NCBI RefSeq assembly: GCF_051967575.1
Contig: NZ_JBQCJW010000036.1
Span: 1 to 38,530 of the forward strand
Reading direction: 5' to 3'
Source: Solibacillus silvestris_B
GTDB taxonomy: Bacteria > Bacillota > Bacilli > Bacillales_A > Planococcaceae
Length of the DNA: 38,530 nt
Part shown: piece after piece, positions 25,485 through 33,933 of the stretch
Layout of the letters: each line of letters starts with the position of its first letter
Position numbering within the stretch: position 1 is the stretch's first letter
Notes under the pieces: model-generated
Told to the model about the DNA's origin: nothing
The model's database searches: none
Seen by the model: only the letters and a program-made list of their open reading frames with translations
Program-made: the position numbers and the translations under genes

Positions 25485-26249
25485 ATGAAAAATGCACAAT
25501 TAAATTGGGTAAGACTGCCTTTGAAAGGGGTGGAAAATTGCCGTGAATTGGGAGGGTATAGTACATCTGAAGGGCAGCAGACGGCATGGCATACGTTTTT
25601 GCGCTCAAGTGATTTAAATGCATTAACAAATGAGGATATCCAATTTTTGGAACAATATGGTGTGAAGCATGTCATCGATTTGCGTTCTTCGGATGAGATT
25701 GAAAAAACGCCAAATCCTTTAGCGGCGACAACATTTAACTCTTATATTAATATTCCGGTAATTCATGCGGATGTTTCAAATACAGTGTTTTCTGATACAG
25801 GCTCTACATTAGGGGATCTATATATTGAGCTATTAAAAAATAGCAAGGGAATTACCGATGTATTGAAATCGATTGCTTCTAAGGATGGCGCGACATTGTT
25901 CCACTGTGCAGCCGGCAAGGATCGTACAGGTGTTATTGCGATGCTGTTACTAGGTTTGGCGGGTGTGGCAAAGAAAGATATCGTCACAAATTATGAAGTG
26001 ACATATTCGAATATCGAGCAGCTGAGGGCAAAATATGCCGCTCATATGCATATGTATAAAAATATGAGTGAAGAGATGATTTTTTCTAAAAGCGAGTATA
26101 TTATACAGGCATATAATTATTTAATCGATAACTATGGCGGCATGGAAAGTTATGTGAGGCAGCTCGGATTGACAGAGGAAGAGATTCAGAATATCAAAAA
26201 TCGGTTTATATTCGATTATAAAGAAAAGAAAGATACAATTAGAATATAA
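25485..26249 (+). CDS. tyrosine-type (dual-specificity-like) phosphatase
   Basis: 254 aa. The P-loop HCAAGKDRTGV has nucleophile Cys141 and Arg147; the N-terminal ENCRELGGY and FLRSSDL, plus HVIDLRSSDE, are typical of the Y_phosphatase3 group (bacterial MptpB/lipid-phosphatase-like). No signal peptide, so cytosolic. ATG 25485 has AGGAG 7 bases ahead. It is the last gene of the phnDCEE operon, 11 bases after the permease stop. Thus it probably dephosphorylates the imported compound or a derived product rather than a protein, which is inference from context. Confidence 0.88.
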   Translation: MKNAQLNWVRLPLKGVENCRELGGYSTSEGQQTAWHTFLRSSDLNALTNEDIQFLEQYGVKHVIDLRSSDEIEKTPNPLAATTFNSYINIPVIHADVSNTVFSDTGSTLGDLYIELLKNSKGITDVLKSIASKDGATLFHCAAGKDRTGVIAMLLLGLAGVAKKDIVTNYEVTYSNIEQLRAKYAAHMHMYKNMSEEMIFSKSEYIIQAYNYLIDNYGGMESYVRQLGLTEEEIQNIKNRFIFDYKEKKDTIRI

Positions 26250-26278
26250 ATAGTTTTGCGCAATCACTCATGAATAAT

Positions 26279-26326
26279 AAAAATCGCTATGAAAACCTGC
26301 CAGCTCCGGTTTTCATAGCGATTTTT
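26279..26326 (+). terminator. terminator of the transporter operon
   Basis: Perfect 19-bp stem starting AAAAATCGCTATGAAAACC, 10-base loop, ending in GATTTTT. Strong intrinsic terminator. Confidence 0.92.
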
Positions 26327-26478
26327 GCTGAATGACATATATAAGGATATCGATTGCTCAGCGGAAAATTTATTGGAAGTAAGTAAAATGGAAAGTTAAT
26401 TCCTTTTTCCTACGATATTCATCGGGCATTTCCGAAACTTATTCACCTTCCATCCGTAAAATAAGTTGGAGGTGCATG

Positions 26479-27609
26479 ATGAAGAAAAGAATTGAAGCGC
26501 TAGATGCATTAAGGGGATTTTCGTTGCTAGGTATCTTAATAGCGAATATGCTGTATTTCCAATATGGGGATATGACATTAAATACAATCGAGCCGACGAC
26601 ATGGTGGGATAATGCTGCATTTTACTTCACGAAAATATTTGTGGAGGCCTCATCGTATCCGATTTTTGGATTTTTATTCGGGTATGGGGTTATCTTATTT
26701 GTCCGGGCATTGGAAAATCGGGACTTGAAGACACGCGGACCTTTATGGCGACGGGCGATCGGGTTAATAATCTTAGGAAGCTTACATATTGCATTTGTAT
26801 GGGACGGGGATATTTTATTGACGTATGGGGCAGGTCTTATCATCATTATGCTGTTCATTAAGCGCAAGGTGAAAACATTGCTGATTTGGGCATCTGTATT
26901 AGCGGTGCTGATGGCCCCTATTTTAATATTTAAAACCGATGTTTTGGCGCTTGCGGGATTGGAAGAGACAGCGGCCGTTTTAGCGGACGGCACTTATTGG
27001 GAAGTAATGCAGCAGCGGATCGGGGTAGTGGAGGGGATGCCATTTATCTTTGTTTTAATAAGCTTGCCGATTGCGTTTTGTTTTATTGCGTTGCTATCCT
27101 TTTTCACAATTGGTCCTTTTGTGCTGCTAGGGATGGCAGCAGCAAAAACGGATTTCTTTACACATATCGGGACAAAAACAAAGCTCTTAAAACGGTTGGC
27201 GCTTCTTGTCCCAATAGGCTTGGTGTGTAAATCGTTTTTATATTCGGATCATTTCGCAGGGAAACTGATTTATGGTGCAGGGACATATTTACTTGCGCTT
27301 GGCTATATTGCATTGTTTACGCTTATTTATTTAGCGAAGCATGAAACGAAGCTTGCACAGGCATTTGTCAGTATGGGCCGTTTATCGTTGACGAATTATT
27401 TAATGCAATCGCTTATTTTCACGACAGTTTTCTACGGTTACGGCTTTGGTCTGTTCGGAAAGCTCGGCGTGGCAATTGGATTGCTGCTGGCGGTCGCTGT
27501 GTATGTCTTGCAGCTTTATATTTCGAACCTTTATACAAGGCATTTTTCAATCGGACCGGTCGAATGGCTGCTTCGGAAATTTGTTTATTTGGGGAATGGC
27601 CGAAGTTAA
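26479..27609 (+). CDS. DUF418-family membrane protein
   Basis: 376 aa with about ten membrane helices. It starts KKRIEALDALRGFSLLGILI, the signature N-terminus of the DUF418/YeiB group (related to acyltransferase-3-like membrane proteins), and contains FGFLFGYG, LLTYGAGL and the C-terminal GRLSLTNYLMQSL and GPVEWLLRKF, as in that family. Biochemical role not established in the family; transport or modification of envelope material has been suggested. ATG 26479 is preferred (GGAGG 6 bases ahead); 26476 is also possible. Monocistronic with its own terminator. Confidence 0.9.
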   Translation: MKKRIEALDALRGFSLLGILIANMLYFQYGDMTLNTIEPTTWWDNAAFYFTKIFVEASSYPIFGFLFGYGVILFVRALENRDLKTRGPLWRRAIGLIILGSLHIAFVWDGDILLTYGAGLIIIMLFIKRKVKTLLIWASVLAVLMAPILIFKTDVLALAGLEETAAVLADGTYWEVMQQRIGVVEGMPFIFVLISLPIAFCFIALLSFFTIGPFVLLGMAAAKTDFFTHIGTKTKLLKRLALLVPIGLVCKSFLYSDHFAGKLIYGAGTYLLALGYIALFTLIYLAKHETKLAQAFVSMGRLSLTNYLMQSLIFTTVFYGYGFGLFGKLGVAIGLLLAVAVYVLQLYISNLYTRHFSIGPVEWLLRKFVYLGNGRS

Positions 27610-27618
27610 TAGGAATGG

Positions 27619-27653
27619 GAGCGCTGCTAAAATTAGTGGCGCTTTTCTTTTTT
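27619..27653 (+). terminator. terminator of the DUF418 gene
   Basis: AGCGCTGCT/AGTGGCGCT stem followed by TTTCTTTTTTT. Its T-run abuts the -35 box of the next promoter. Confidence 0.8.
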
Positions 27654-27680
27654 TGAAACTATTTTGGAAATGCGAAGGTC
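27654..27680 (+). promoter_or_regulatory. ECF-type autoregulatory promoter (candidate)
   Basis: TGAAAC (27654-27659), the classical -35 box for extracytoplasmic-function sigma factors, and GGTC (27677-27680), close to the CGTC -10 box, are 17 bases apart (16 is usual). They precede the sigma factor gene; transcription would begin near 27686, just before the ribosome site. Suggests that the sigma factor drives its own operon. Confidence 0.55.
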
Positions 27681-27699
27681 TAACGGTTGGAAGGGGGTT

Positions 27700-28221
27700 G
27701 TGATCAGTTTGCAAAAATTTGAAGACATATTGCATACACATGGCGATTATATAGTACGCCTATGTTATACATATACGAAAGAGTGGCAAATGGCCGAGGA
27801 TTTGACGCAAGAAACGTTTTTGCGCTTTTATGAGGCACAGGAAAAATTCCGTTATGAAGCGGATGTGAAAACGTATTTATACCGGATTGCGGTCAATCGC
27901 TGCAAAACATATTTGGCGAGCTGGCGGTATAAGCAAACACAGCTCATGCAGCTTGGTCAAAAGCTGATCGCCAAAGAGGACGTCGCCTTGCAAGTGGAGC
28001 AAAAAGATGAATCGATGCAGCTATACGAAAAAATAAAAAAGCTTCCTGTGAAATATCGGGAAGTGCTCGTATTTTATCATTATCTGGATTGGACGATAGC
28101 ACAAATCGCACAGCTGCTAGGTTGTTCGGAAAATACAGTGAAAACAAGGTTAAGGCGAGGAAGGCAACAGCTTGGCCAATTACTGGAAAAGGGAGGCGCG
28201 ATGGATGGACCCGATTACTAA
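27700..28221 (+). CDS. ECF-type RNA polymerase sigma factor
   Basis: 173 aa from GTG 27700 (TTG 27709 is an alternative; a longer frame reaches upstream into the promoter). Region 2 is at about 12-75 (GDYIVRLCYTYTKEW, AEDLTQETFLRFYEA, YLYRIAVNRC) and region 4 at about 115-165 (PVKYREVLVFYHYLDWT, IAQLLGCSENTVKTRLRRGR). No region 3, as expected for ECF group factors. It directs polymerase to stress promoters. It overlaps the next gene, a membrane anti-sigma-like protein, by 17 bases, the usual arrangement for a sigma/anti-sigma pair. Confidence 0.92.
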   Translation: MISLQKFEDILHTHGDYIVRLCYTYTKEWQMAEDLTQETFLRFYEAQEKFRYEADVKTYLYRIAVNRCKTYLASWRYKQTQLMQLGQKLIAKEDVALQVEQKDESMQLYEKIKKLPVKYREVLVFYHYLDWTIAQIAQLLGCSENTVKTRLRRGRQQLGQLLEKGGAMDGPDY

Positions 28222-29407
28222 AGCATTAACAGACGAGCTGGACGGCAAACAGCTATCACAAAAAGCGAAACAGGAGATTTTAGCGGCAAAGCCTCGTAAA
28301 AGAAGAAATTTCATCTCGCAAATCACAGCGTTTTGCATATGTGCAGTCGTATTATTTTTATTGATTACGAATACGGAAAAAACGCCTCCGCAAATGACCG
28401 CAGCCAATTCCATGCTCGGTCCTGTCGATGAAGCTATTTTACAATATTTTAATAACGAAGCCCCAAAGCTGCAAACCGAGCTGGAAAAAAGGGAGGATTC
28501 CCTTCAAAACGGCGATGCCTATTTAATACGCCTTGCGCTTGAGCGAAATAGCACAGTATTTTATGGAGATTCTTCATTAACGCCAAAAGACCGTTTCTTA
28601 ATAAGCGAGCTATTGCATTATATGCAGGAAGCGATTTGGCATAATAATATACGGATGGAAGTTAAACATGTCCAAACGATTAAACAGCTTGTGGAAGCAG
28701 CGCCGGTTCTTATTTCGAAAATGAAGCCGTATGTTGAAATCCCTTATATGAAAATAGCGGAGGAGAAAAATCGCCAATGGAATTTTTATTCATTCGATAC
28801 GGCAAAATGGGTATCGTATTTTGCTGTTTTAGCAATGCTCCTCGCAGCCATTGTTTATTTATTTAAAAACAACCATCGCATTATCGGTGCACTTGTAATT
28901 TTCTTGGCTGTCGCATCCTTTTCACAGCCATTCTGGAAGCCTTTCAAAGACGTGACTGCATACGACGAAAAAACATTCATTCAAGTTGTAGAACGCGGAT
29001 TAAAAGAGATGAATATAAAAGTTACCGGCCGGCCTGAGCTTCAATATGCCGCATCGATCCATAAAACGAGAACAGCCCTTGTCTCCTTTGAAGACGGAAT
29101 GTCGGTGCTGGCCGTGTTCAAATATGAAAATGGCCAATATATAAAGCAAGGAATGACATGGCACTCAGGAAAAATCTTCAGTGAAAATACTTTTGATAAG
29201 GAAGGGGATGAAAATATCGTCGTTTCTGCCATTGCATTTAAATCAGGGCATAATGTAATAAAATTCCGGATTCGCCATGAAGATGAAATCATAGCCGAAA
29301 CATTGCTCTCACAACAAAAACCGATGATTGTCTATTTCAAAAAACAGCAGGAAACTTCGAGTATGCAATATGAATTTTTGGATGAAAACGGGGAATTGGC
29401 GCAATGA
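28205..29407 (+). CDS. putative membrane anti-sigma factor
   Basis: 400 aa. A short cytosolic N-terminus (residues 1-35, LTDELDGKQLSQKAKQEI) could bind the sigma factor, but it lacks the HxxxCxxC zinc motif of ZAS anti-sigma factors. Membrane segments lie at about 36-55, 202-220 and 226-244, leaving two large soluble parts (57-200 and 245-400), both predicted outside. The second has HKTRTALVSFEDGMSVLAVF. ATG 28205 follows GGGAGG by 8 bases. Role assigned by position and topology only; the domain layout is unlike the common RsiW/RsiV types. Confidence 0.7.
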   Translation: MDPITKALTDELDGKQLSQKAKQEILAAKPRKRRNFISQITAFCICAVVLFLLITNTEKTPPQMTAANSMLGPVDEAILQYFNNEAPKLQTELEKREDSLQNGDAYLIRLALERNSTVFYGDSSLTPKDRFLISELLHYMQEAIWHNNIRMEVKHVQTIKQLVEAAPVLISKMKPYVEIPYMKIAEEKNRQWNFYSFDTAKWVSYFAVLAMLLAAIVYLFKNNHRIIGALVIFLAVASFSQPFWKPFKDVTAYDEKTFIQVVERGLKEMNIKVTGRPELQYAASIHKTRTALVSFEDGMSVLAVFKYENGQYIKQGMTWHSGKIFSENTFDKEGDENIVVSAIAFKSGHNVIKFRIRHEDEIIAETLLSQQKPMIVYFKKQQETSSMQYEFLDENGELAQ

Positions 29408-29423
29408 TCAACAAGAAAAAAAT

Positions 29424-29456
29424 GCCGCACTTGCATCGGGCTAAGTGCGGTTTTTT
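29424..29456 (+). terminator. terminator of the sigma/anti-sigma operon
   Basis: CCGCACTT-N10-AAGTGCGG followed by TTTTTT, 17 bases after the stop codon. Confidence 0.95.
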
Positions 29457-29658
29457 AGTGTTAAGAAAACTCTAGATTTTGGCATTGGGGATAACTTTAC
29501 AAAAAAGTGTTGTCCCCGTCCAGGCAAACCGCGCCAACTCCTGCACCATGAGACCCCTCTGTGCAAAAGGAGGGTACTGAAAAACTGCGGTTATGTATAA
29601 ACCCATTACATTTTTAATAAAAGCTTCCTCTCATTCGCGTTTGCTGTTAGAGATTTTG
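29457..29658. other. gene-free stretch with hairpins
   Basis: No gene seen. A hairpin GGGGATAAC...GTTGTCCCC (29487-29517) and a weaker one around 29550-29578 (ACCCCTC...GGAGGGT) are visible; the second arm of neither is followed by a T-run. Could be leftover structure of the neighbouring repeat or a structured RNA. Confidence 0.3.
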
Positions 29659-29955
29659 TGGCTCTCAATTAAGTGATGAGAAAATAAGCGGAGATTTTCC
29701 GCTTATTTGCGCAAGAGGGCTCATTTCTGGGGGAATAAGCGGAGATTTTCCGGTTATCCAAAGGAAAATCCTTCATTTCCTTATTTTTCGAGTCAATAGG
29801 CGGAATTTCTCCTTCTATTTAGGCCATTTTTGATTGTATTTTTTAAATAAGCGGAATTTTTCCGTCTATTTATTAAAGAGGCACTTAAACAGATCTCCCA
29901 ACCGTTAATAGCGGCCCTCTTTTCATCCCAGTTGCGGGAATCAGCCTCTACTTCA
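29659..29955 (+). repeat. copy 2 of the approximately 300-bp palindrome-rich intergenic element
   Basis: Aligns with the reverse complement of 12311-12615. Four imperfect palindromes centred near 29695, 29746, 29808 and 29858 (spacing about 50, 62, 51), e.g. AATAAGCGGA-GATT-TTCCGCTTATT. The left flank has CAATTAAGT and the right flank ACTTAA, TCCCAACCG, GCGG, TTTCATCCC. Like copy 1 it lies between convergent gene ends (anti-sigma and ABC permease). No open frame. Confidence 0.75.
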
Positions 29956-30218
29956 CCAGCTTGCCGCTTCGCTTAAAATACACTTGGATTTCCCCGGGGA
30001 TATTCAGCTAGCGTATAAAATAAACAGACATAATTCCTGAAGAAACGAGTCCGATTGTTGTGCCAGTAGAAAATCTGTTAATTGAAATGGAAGTCCTTAA
30101 TAAAGAAGACAGATTTTCAGTGCCCTCTGCAAAAGTGGTAGACCGTTTACTTTTGCGTCGGGTCCTCCAATGTCTGTCGGAGTTGAACGGACCTTTTAGC
30201 GCTTTTGTTCAGAAATTT
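29956..30218. other. gene-free stretch
   Basis: A plus-strand frame (30060-30302) runs into the opposite-strand permease gene, has no good ribosome site and no family character, so I do not accept it. A decayed gene cannot be excluded. Confidence 0.35.
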
Positions 30219-31010
30219 TCACTTTTCCAATACTTTCCGTTCGATAAACTCCACTCCCTTATACATGACAGTGGCAAGCACGATAATAATAAGGAGCGAT
30301 AAAAATACGAGCGTAAAGTTAAATATCTGGAATCCGGAAATGATTAAATAGCCAAGTCCGCTCGATGATACTAAAAACTCCCCGACGATGACACCGACCC
30401 ATGATAAACCGACATTCACCTTTAATGTTGAAATAATTGTCGGGGTGGAGGCCGGAAGAATTACATGACGAAATGTTTCATATTTCGTTGCGTGAAATAG
30501 CTGCATCACCTTTACGTAATTTTCATTTACTTGCTGAAATGCCGAAAAAATGACGATCGTCGAAATAATAACGGAAATCAATACACCCATTACGAGTACT
30601 GCGAGCATATTCGGACCGAAAATAACGAGGATGATCGGTCCAATCGCCACTTTCGGCATCGCATTCAAGACGACAAGATACGGATCCATCACACGCGCAA
30701 CAGTTTTCGAAGACCATAGGAAAATCGCAAGCAATGTCCCGAGAAGTGTGCCGAGCAAAAAGCCGACGACCGTTTCAAACAATGTAATGGCAATATGCGG
30801 GAAAAGCGTCCCGTCAGTTATTTTCGTAATGAATAGACTCCCCACCGCGCGCGGGCTGCTGAAAATCAGCGGATCGAGTATACGGAAATGTGTAGTGATT
30901 TCCCAAAATAGAAGAAGGCCGAGAAGGAGCAAAAACTGGAATGCGAAAATTTTGCGCTTCTCATGTTGCTGCTGCTGTTTAAATTGCTGTTGAAGCTGTT
31001 CAATCTTCAT
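30219..31010 (-). CDS. SsuC/TauC-type ABC permease
   Basis: 263 aa with about six membrane helices. A polar N-terminal tail is rich in Gln (QLQQQFKQQQQ). The coupling loop near residues 150-175 (FHATKYETFRHVILPASTP) and the end GLGYLIISGFQIFN match permeases for sulfonates, taurine, nitrate and thiamine precursors. ATG 31010 overlaps the ATPase stop codon. Third gene of the minus-strand operon. Confidence 0.9.
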   Translation of the reverse strand: MKIEQLQQQFKQQQQHEKRKIFAFQFLLLLGLLLFWEITTHFRILDPLIFSSPRAVGSLFITKITDGTLFPHIAITLFETVVGFLLGTLLGTLLAIFLWSSKTVARVMDPYLVVLNAMPKVAIGPIILVIFGPNMLAVLVMGVLISVIISTIVIFSAFQQVNENYVKVMQLFHATKYETFRHVILPASTPTIISTLKVNVGLSWVGVIVGEFLVSSSGLGYLIISGFQIFNFTLVFLSLLIIIVLATVMYKGVEFIERKVLEK

Positions 31011-31743
31011 CCGTATCAAGCTCCTCCCATATTTCTTGGAACAGCACTTGAAAAGCAGGGGCGTTCCGGGCTTCAAAAGGTGTCAGTTCGCGAATTTCCT
31101 GTGGAATGATAAAACTTTTTACAATTGTCCCAGGCCGTGCGCTAAAGATGAACACTTTGTCGCTCATCGCAATTGCCTCGCTAATATCGTGTGTGACTAA
31201 AATCGTCGTCGTTGAAAACTGTTTTAGAGTATCAGCCACAAAGTTTTCCAATGTTAATTTTGACCGGAAATCGAGCGCGGAAAAAGGCTCATCCAGTAAG
31301 AGCAGTGCAGGTTTGACAGCAAGCGTCCGTGCAAGAGCAATACGTTGGCGCATCCCCCCTGAAAGCTGGGGAGGGAATAGCTTTTTCGTATGGGACAACT
31401 GGAACTGCTCCAGCAATTCATCGACGATTTCACGGTTTTCCTTTTTTAAAATCGTCAACCCGAGTGCGACATTATCCTCAATCGTCTTCCAAGGAAATAA
31501 AAAATCCTGCTGGAGCATATAGCCAATTTCCACATTTTGCCCGGCAAAGTGAATCGTCCCATTTGTTGGCTCCATCAGTCCCGCCAGTAAAGAAAGGAGT
31601 GTCGATTTTCCGCAGCCGCTTGGTCCGAGAAAGGAGACAAATTCACCTTCTGCGACCGTGAAGTTCACCTGTTCAAGGGCGGTTGTCGCCTGCTGCTCTG
31701 TAAAAAAGTGATGTGACAGGTTTTTTGCTTCTAAAAATGCCAT
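31000..31743 (-). CDS. SsuB/TauB-type ABC ATPase
   Basis: 247 aa. Walker A GPSGCGKS (40-47), Q-loop LQQDFLFPWKT, signature LSGGMRQRIALARTL, Walker B LLLLDEPFSALD, switch His in VTHDISEA. Closest in style to ATPases of sulfonate/taurine/pyrimidine-precursor importers, and similar in arrangement to Bacillus YtlC. ATG abuts the TAA of the binding-protein gene (TAAATG) and its end overlaps the permease by 11 bases. Confidence 0.92.
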   Translation of the reverse strand: MAFLEAKNLSHHFFTEQQATTALEQVNFTVAEGEFVSFLGPSGCGKSTLLSLLAGLMEPTNGTIHFAGQNVEIGYMLQQDFLFPWKTIEDNVALGLTILKKENREIVDELLEQFQLSHTKKLFPPQLSGGMRQRIALARTLAVKPALLLLDEPFSALDFRSKLTLENFVADTLKQFSTTTILVTHDISEAIAMSDKVFIFSARPGTIVKSFIIPQEIRELTPFEARNAPAFQVLFQEIWEELDTDED

Positions 31744-32721
31744 TTACTTCACAACCGCATCAGCAAACGACCGATTCACAAGCTCGCTATAGGAAGGCTC
31801 GAACTCCAAAACCCCTGCCTCAGTCATAACATCAAGCAAATTTTGGAACTCCTGTTCATCAATAATCGGATCCTTTGCAAAAGATTCCTGATCACGGTAC
31901 CGTGTCACAACTTGCTCAATAATCGATTGCTCTGTATCTTCAAAATAAGGGGCGATTGCTTTTGCCACTTCTGCGCTTGATGCTTCATACACCCATTTCT
32001 GAGCTTTATATAGCGCAGTCGTGAAGCTGTTCATTAATTTTTCTTCATCGAATGTGCTTTCTTTTGTCATAAACACCGTATACGGAATTGCACCGAGCTC
32101 TTCACCGAAGGACGCCACAATTTTCCCGATGCCCTGTTCCTCAAAAATGCTTGCAGTTGGTTCGAAAAGCTGTACATAGTCTCCCGTCCCGGAAGCAAAA
32201 GCATTCGCGATATTGGCAAAATCAATGTTTTGAATAAGTGTTAAGTCATTATCCGGATCAATGCCATTCTTCTTCAGTACGAATTCTCCCGCCATTTGGG
32301 GCATGCCGCCTACACGCTGTCCTAAAAACGTGCTGTCTTTTAAAGCATCCCAACTGAAGTTCACATCTTTATCGCGCGCTACTAAAAACGTGCCATCTGT
32401 TTGTGTGAGCTGTGCGAAATTGACAACGGCATCATTCGGATTTTGGCCAGCTACATAAATTGATGTCTCTGCCCCGATTAACGCAATATCGATGCCATCC
32501 GATAAAAGTGCCGTCATTGTTTTATCTCCACCGGGAATGGTAGAAAGCTGAATCGACAAGCCTTCCTCTTCAAAAAAGCCTTCTTCAATGGCTGCATAAA
32601 GAGGGGCATAAAAAATAGAACGTGTAACTTCACCAACTTTTACTTCCTGCAAATCCTTTTGACCACAGCCGACTAATAACAGTAAAAGCCCAAAAAGAAG
32701 GGCGGTACGAAGCCATTTCAT
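31744..32721 (-). CDS. ABC transporter binding lipoprotein (NMT1/SsuA-like, YtlA-like)
   Basis: 325 aa. Lipobox LVGC (Cys19), then an NMT1/THI5-like type II binding fold (EVTRSIFYAPLYAAIEEGFF, EEEGLSIQL, LLSDGIDIALIGAETS). First gene of the operon, with AAGGAT before ATG 32721. The family imports sulfonates, taurine, nitrate or thiamine-pyrimidine precursors. I see no TPP riboswitch and no metabolic gene in the operon, so the substrate stays open. Divergent from the Nudix gene. Confidence 0.88.
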   Translation of the reverse strand: MKWLRTALLFGLLLLLVGCGQKDLQEVKVGEVTRSIFYAPLYAAIEEGFFEEEGLSIQLSTIPGGDKTMTALLSDGIDIALIGAETSIYVAGQNPNDAVVNFAQLTQTDGTFLVARDKDVNFSWDALKDSTFLGQRVGGMPQMAGEFVLKKNGIDPDNDLTLIQNIDFANIANAFASGTGDYVQLFEPTASIFEEQGIGKIVASFGEELGAIPYTVFMTKESTFDEEKLMNSFTTALYKAQKWVYEASSAEVAKAIAPYFEDTEQSIIEQVVTRYRDQESFAKDPIIDEQEFQNLLDVMTEAGVLEFEPSYSELVNRSFADAVVK

Positions 32722-32863
32722 CTGGTCATCCTTTTCTCTGATAGTATTGTAGTATCGTATGCAGCAAGGATGTGAGAGGTGTTCCCTATGATTTTCCATT
32801 TCGCTATGCTGAAGGGTTCATGGTACGATAAAGGTAATTATTTGTTGTAAGGTGGAGAATGTC

Positions 32864-33478
32864 ATGTTTTTAAATCATTTGAAAGGACAGCTTGCAAAAC
32901 CGCAACCATTGTTTTTAGGGGAAGAGACGGCTTTCCGCTCGGCGGTGCTTATTCCCCTTGTTGAAAAAGAGGGGGAGTGGCATGTATTGTTTGAAGTGCG
33001 TGCCCTCACGATGCGAAAACAGCCTGGGGACATAAGCTTTCCTGGCGGGAAAATTGATGAGGCCGATGCTTCCCCGCTTGCGGCAGCATTACGTGAAACG
33101 CATGAAGAGCTGGGAGTTGACCGTCAATCGATTCAAATATTAGGCAATTTAAGCCCGTTCGTAGCCTCGCCAGCCTTTGTCGTATATCCATTTATCGGGA
33201 TCATTGAGCAATCGGAGCTAACTATGTTTAACAAAGATGAAGTGGAGGAGTTGTTTACCGTCCCGCTAAATTGGCTGCTGACACATGAGCCATACGTTCA
33301 TTTTGTCCCGTTTGAACCAAAGCCATCTGTTGATTTTCCATATGATAAAATTGCGAACGGCGAAAATTACGAGTGGCGGACGAGCCGGATGGAAGAGTGG
33401 TTTTATGAATATGGGAACTATACAATATGGGGATTAACGGCACGGCTATTAAAGCACTTTGTCGAAAAATTGAAATAA
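32864..33478 (+). CDS. Nudix hydrolase, CoA pyrophosphatase type
   Basis: 204 aa. The Nudix core reads SFPGGKIDEADAS then AALRETHEELGV, matching the YeaB/NudL group (UPF0035-like) that splits CoA and related dinucleotides. The final part, EWRTSRMEEWFYEYGNYTIWGLTARLL, is characteristic for this group. ATG 32864 has AAGGTGGAG 6 bases before; an in-frame GTG at 32852 is less likely. Monocistronic. Confidence 0.88.
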   Translation: MFLNHLKGQLAKPQPLFLGEETAFRSAVLIPLVEKEGEWHVLFEVRALTMRKQPGDISFPGGKIDEADASPLAAALRETHEELGVDRQSIQILGNLSPFVASPAFVVYPFIGIIEQSELTMFNKDEVEELFTVPLNWLLTHEPYVHFVPFEPKPSVDFPYDKIANGENYEWRTSRMEEWFYEYGNYTIWGLTARLLKHFVEKLK

Positions 33479-33486
33479 GAAAAAAA

Positions 33487-33522
33487 GGCGTCTTTCCATC
33501 GATTGGAGGCGCCATTTCTTTT
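33487..33522 (+). terminator. terminator of the Nudix gene
   Basis: GGCGTCTTT...GGAGGCGCC stem (with G-T pairs) followed by ATTTCTTTT, 9 bases after the stop codon. Confidence 0.65.
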
Positions 33523-33549
33523 CGGGAAAATATGCGTAAGCGGGCAGCG

Positions 33550-33786
33550 TTAAACTGGCAGTTGGAGTGATTGGTTCGTAAGGCTGTCGTTGATTTCACA
33601 GCATTGAGGGTCATCCAAATAAGCATCGACGATTATCATTTCTTCAAGTGTCAAGCTTTGTGCGACAGGAACATTGAGAGATCGGGTGAAGCATTCATAC
33701 ATGAATAGGATAAGCGTTTCGTTGTTTGTGCGAAAATGGAGTCGGCGACAGTCTTTTGACGTAATAATAATGGTGTAACGACTCAT
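33550..33786 (-). CDS. 78-aa hypothetical protein
   Basis: A good ribosome site (AAAGGGGG, 8 bases before ATG 33786) supports a real gene. The product is soluble, begins MSRYTIIITSKDCRRLHFRT, has a vicinal Cys pair in DDPQCCEIND, and no membrane segment. No family recognised. It is separated by terminators from both neighbours. Confidence 0.6.
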   Translation of the reverse strand: MSRYTIIITSKDCRRLHFRTNNETLILFMYECFTRSLNVPVAQSLTLEEMIIVDAYLDDPQCCEINDSLTNQSLQLPV

Positions 33787-33890
33787 TCTATTCCCCCTTT
33801 GAATATCATTATAGTTTTGAATGAAATGATTGTAAATGTTATGTTCGGAAAATAGGAATTTGCGGCATTGAGATGGTAAAAGGGGAATAA

Positions 33891-33927
33891 TAGGCGATTT
33901 CCCGTTTATAAAGTGGGAAATCGCCTA
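33891..33927 (-). terminator. terminator of the second chemoreceptor
   Basis: Perfect 13-bp stem TAGGCGATTTCCC/GGGAAATCGCCTA, 11-base loop, 7 bases beyond the stop of the minus-strand receptor; followed on that strand by TTATTCC. Confidence 0.8.
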
Positions 33928-33933
33928 CTCATA

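Noticed and set aside
30060..30302. 80-codon plus-strand frame
   Set aside because: No ribosome site, and its 3' third lies antisense to the clear ABC permease gene.
32722..32863. TPP riboswitch upstream of the NMT1-like ABC operon
   Set aside because: The conserved CTGAGA and GAACCTGA blocks are absent.
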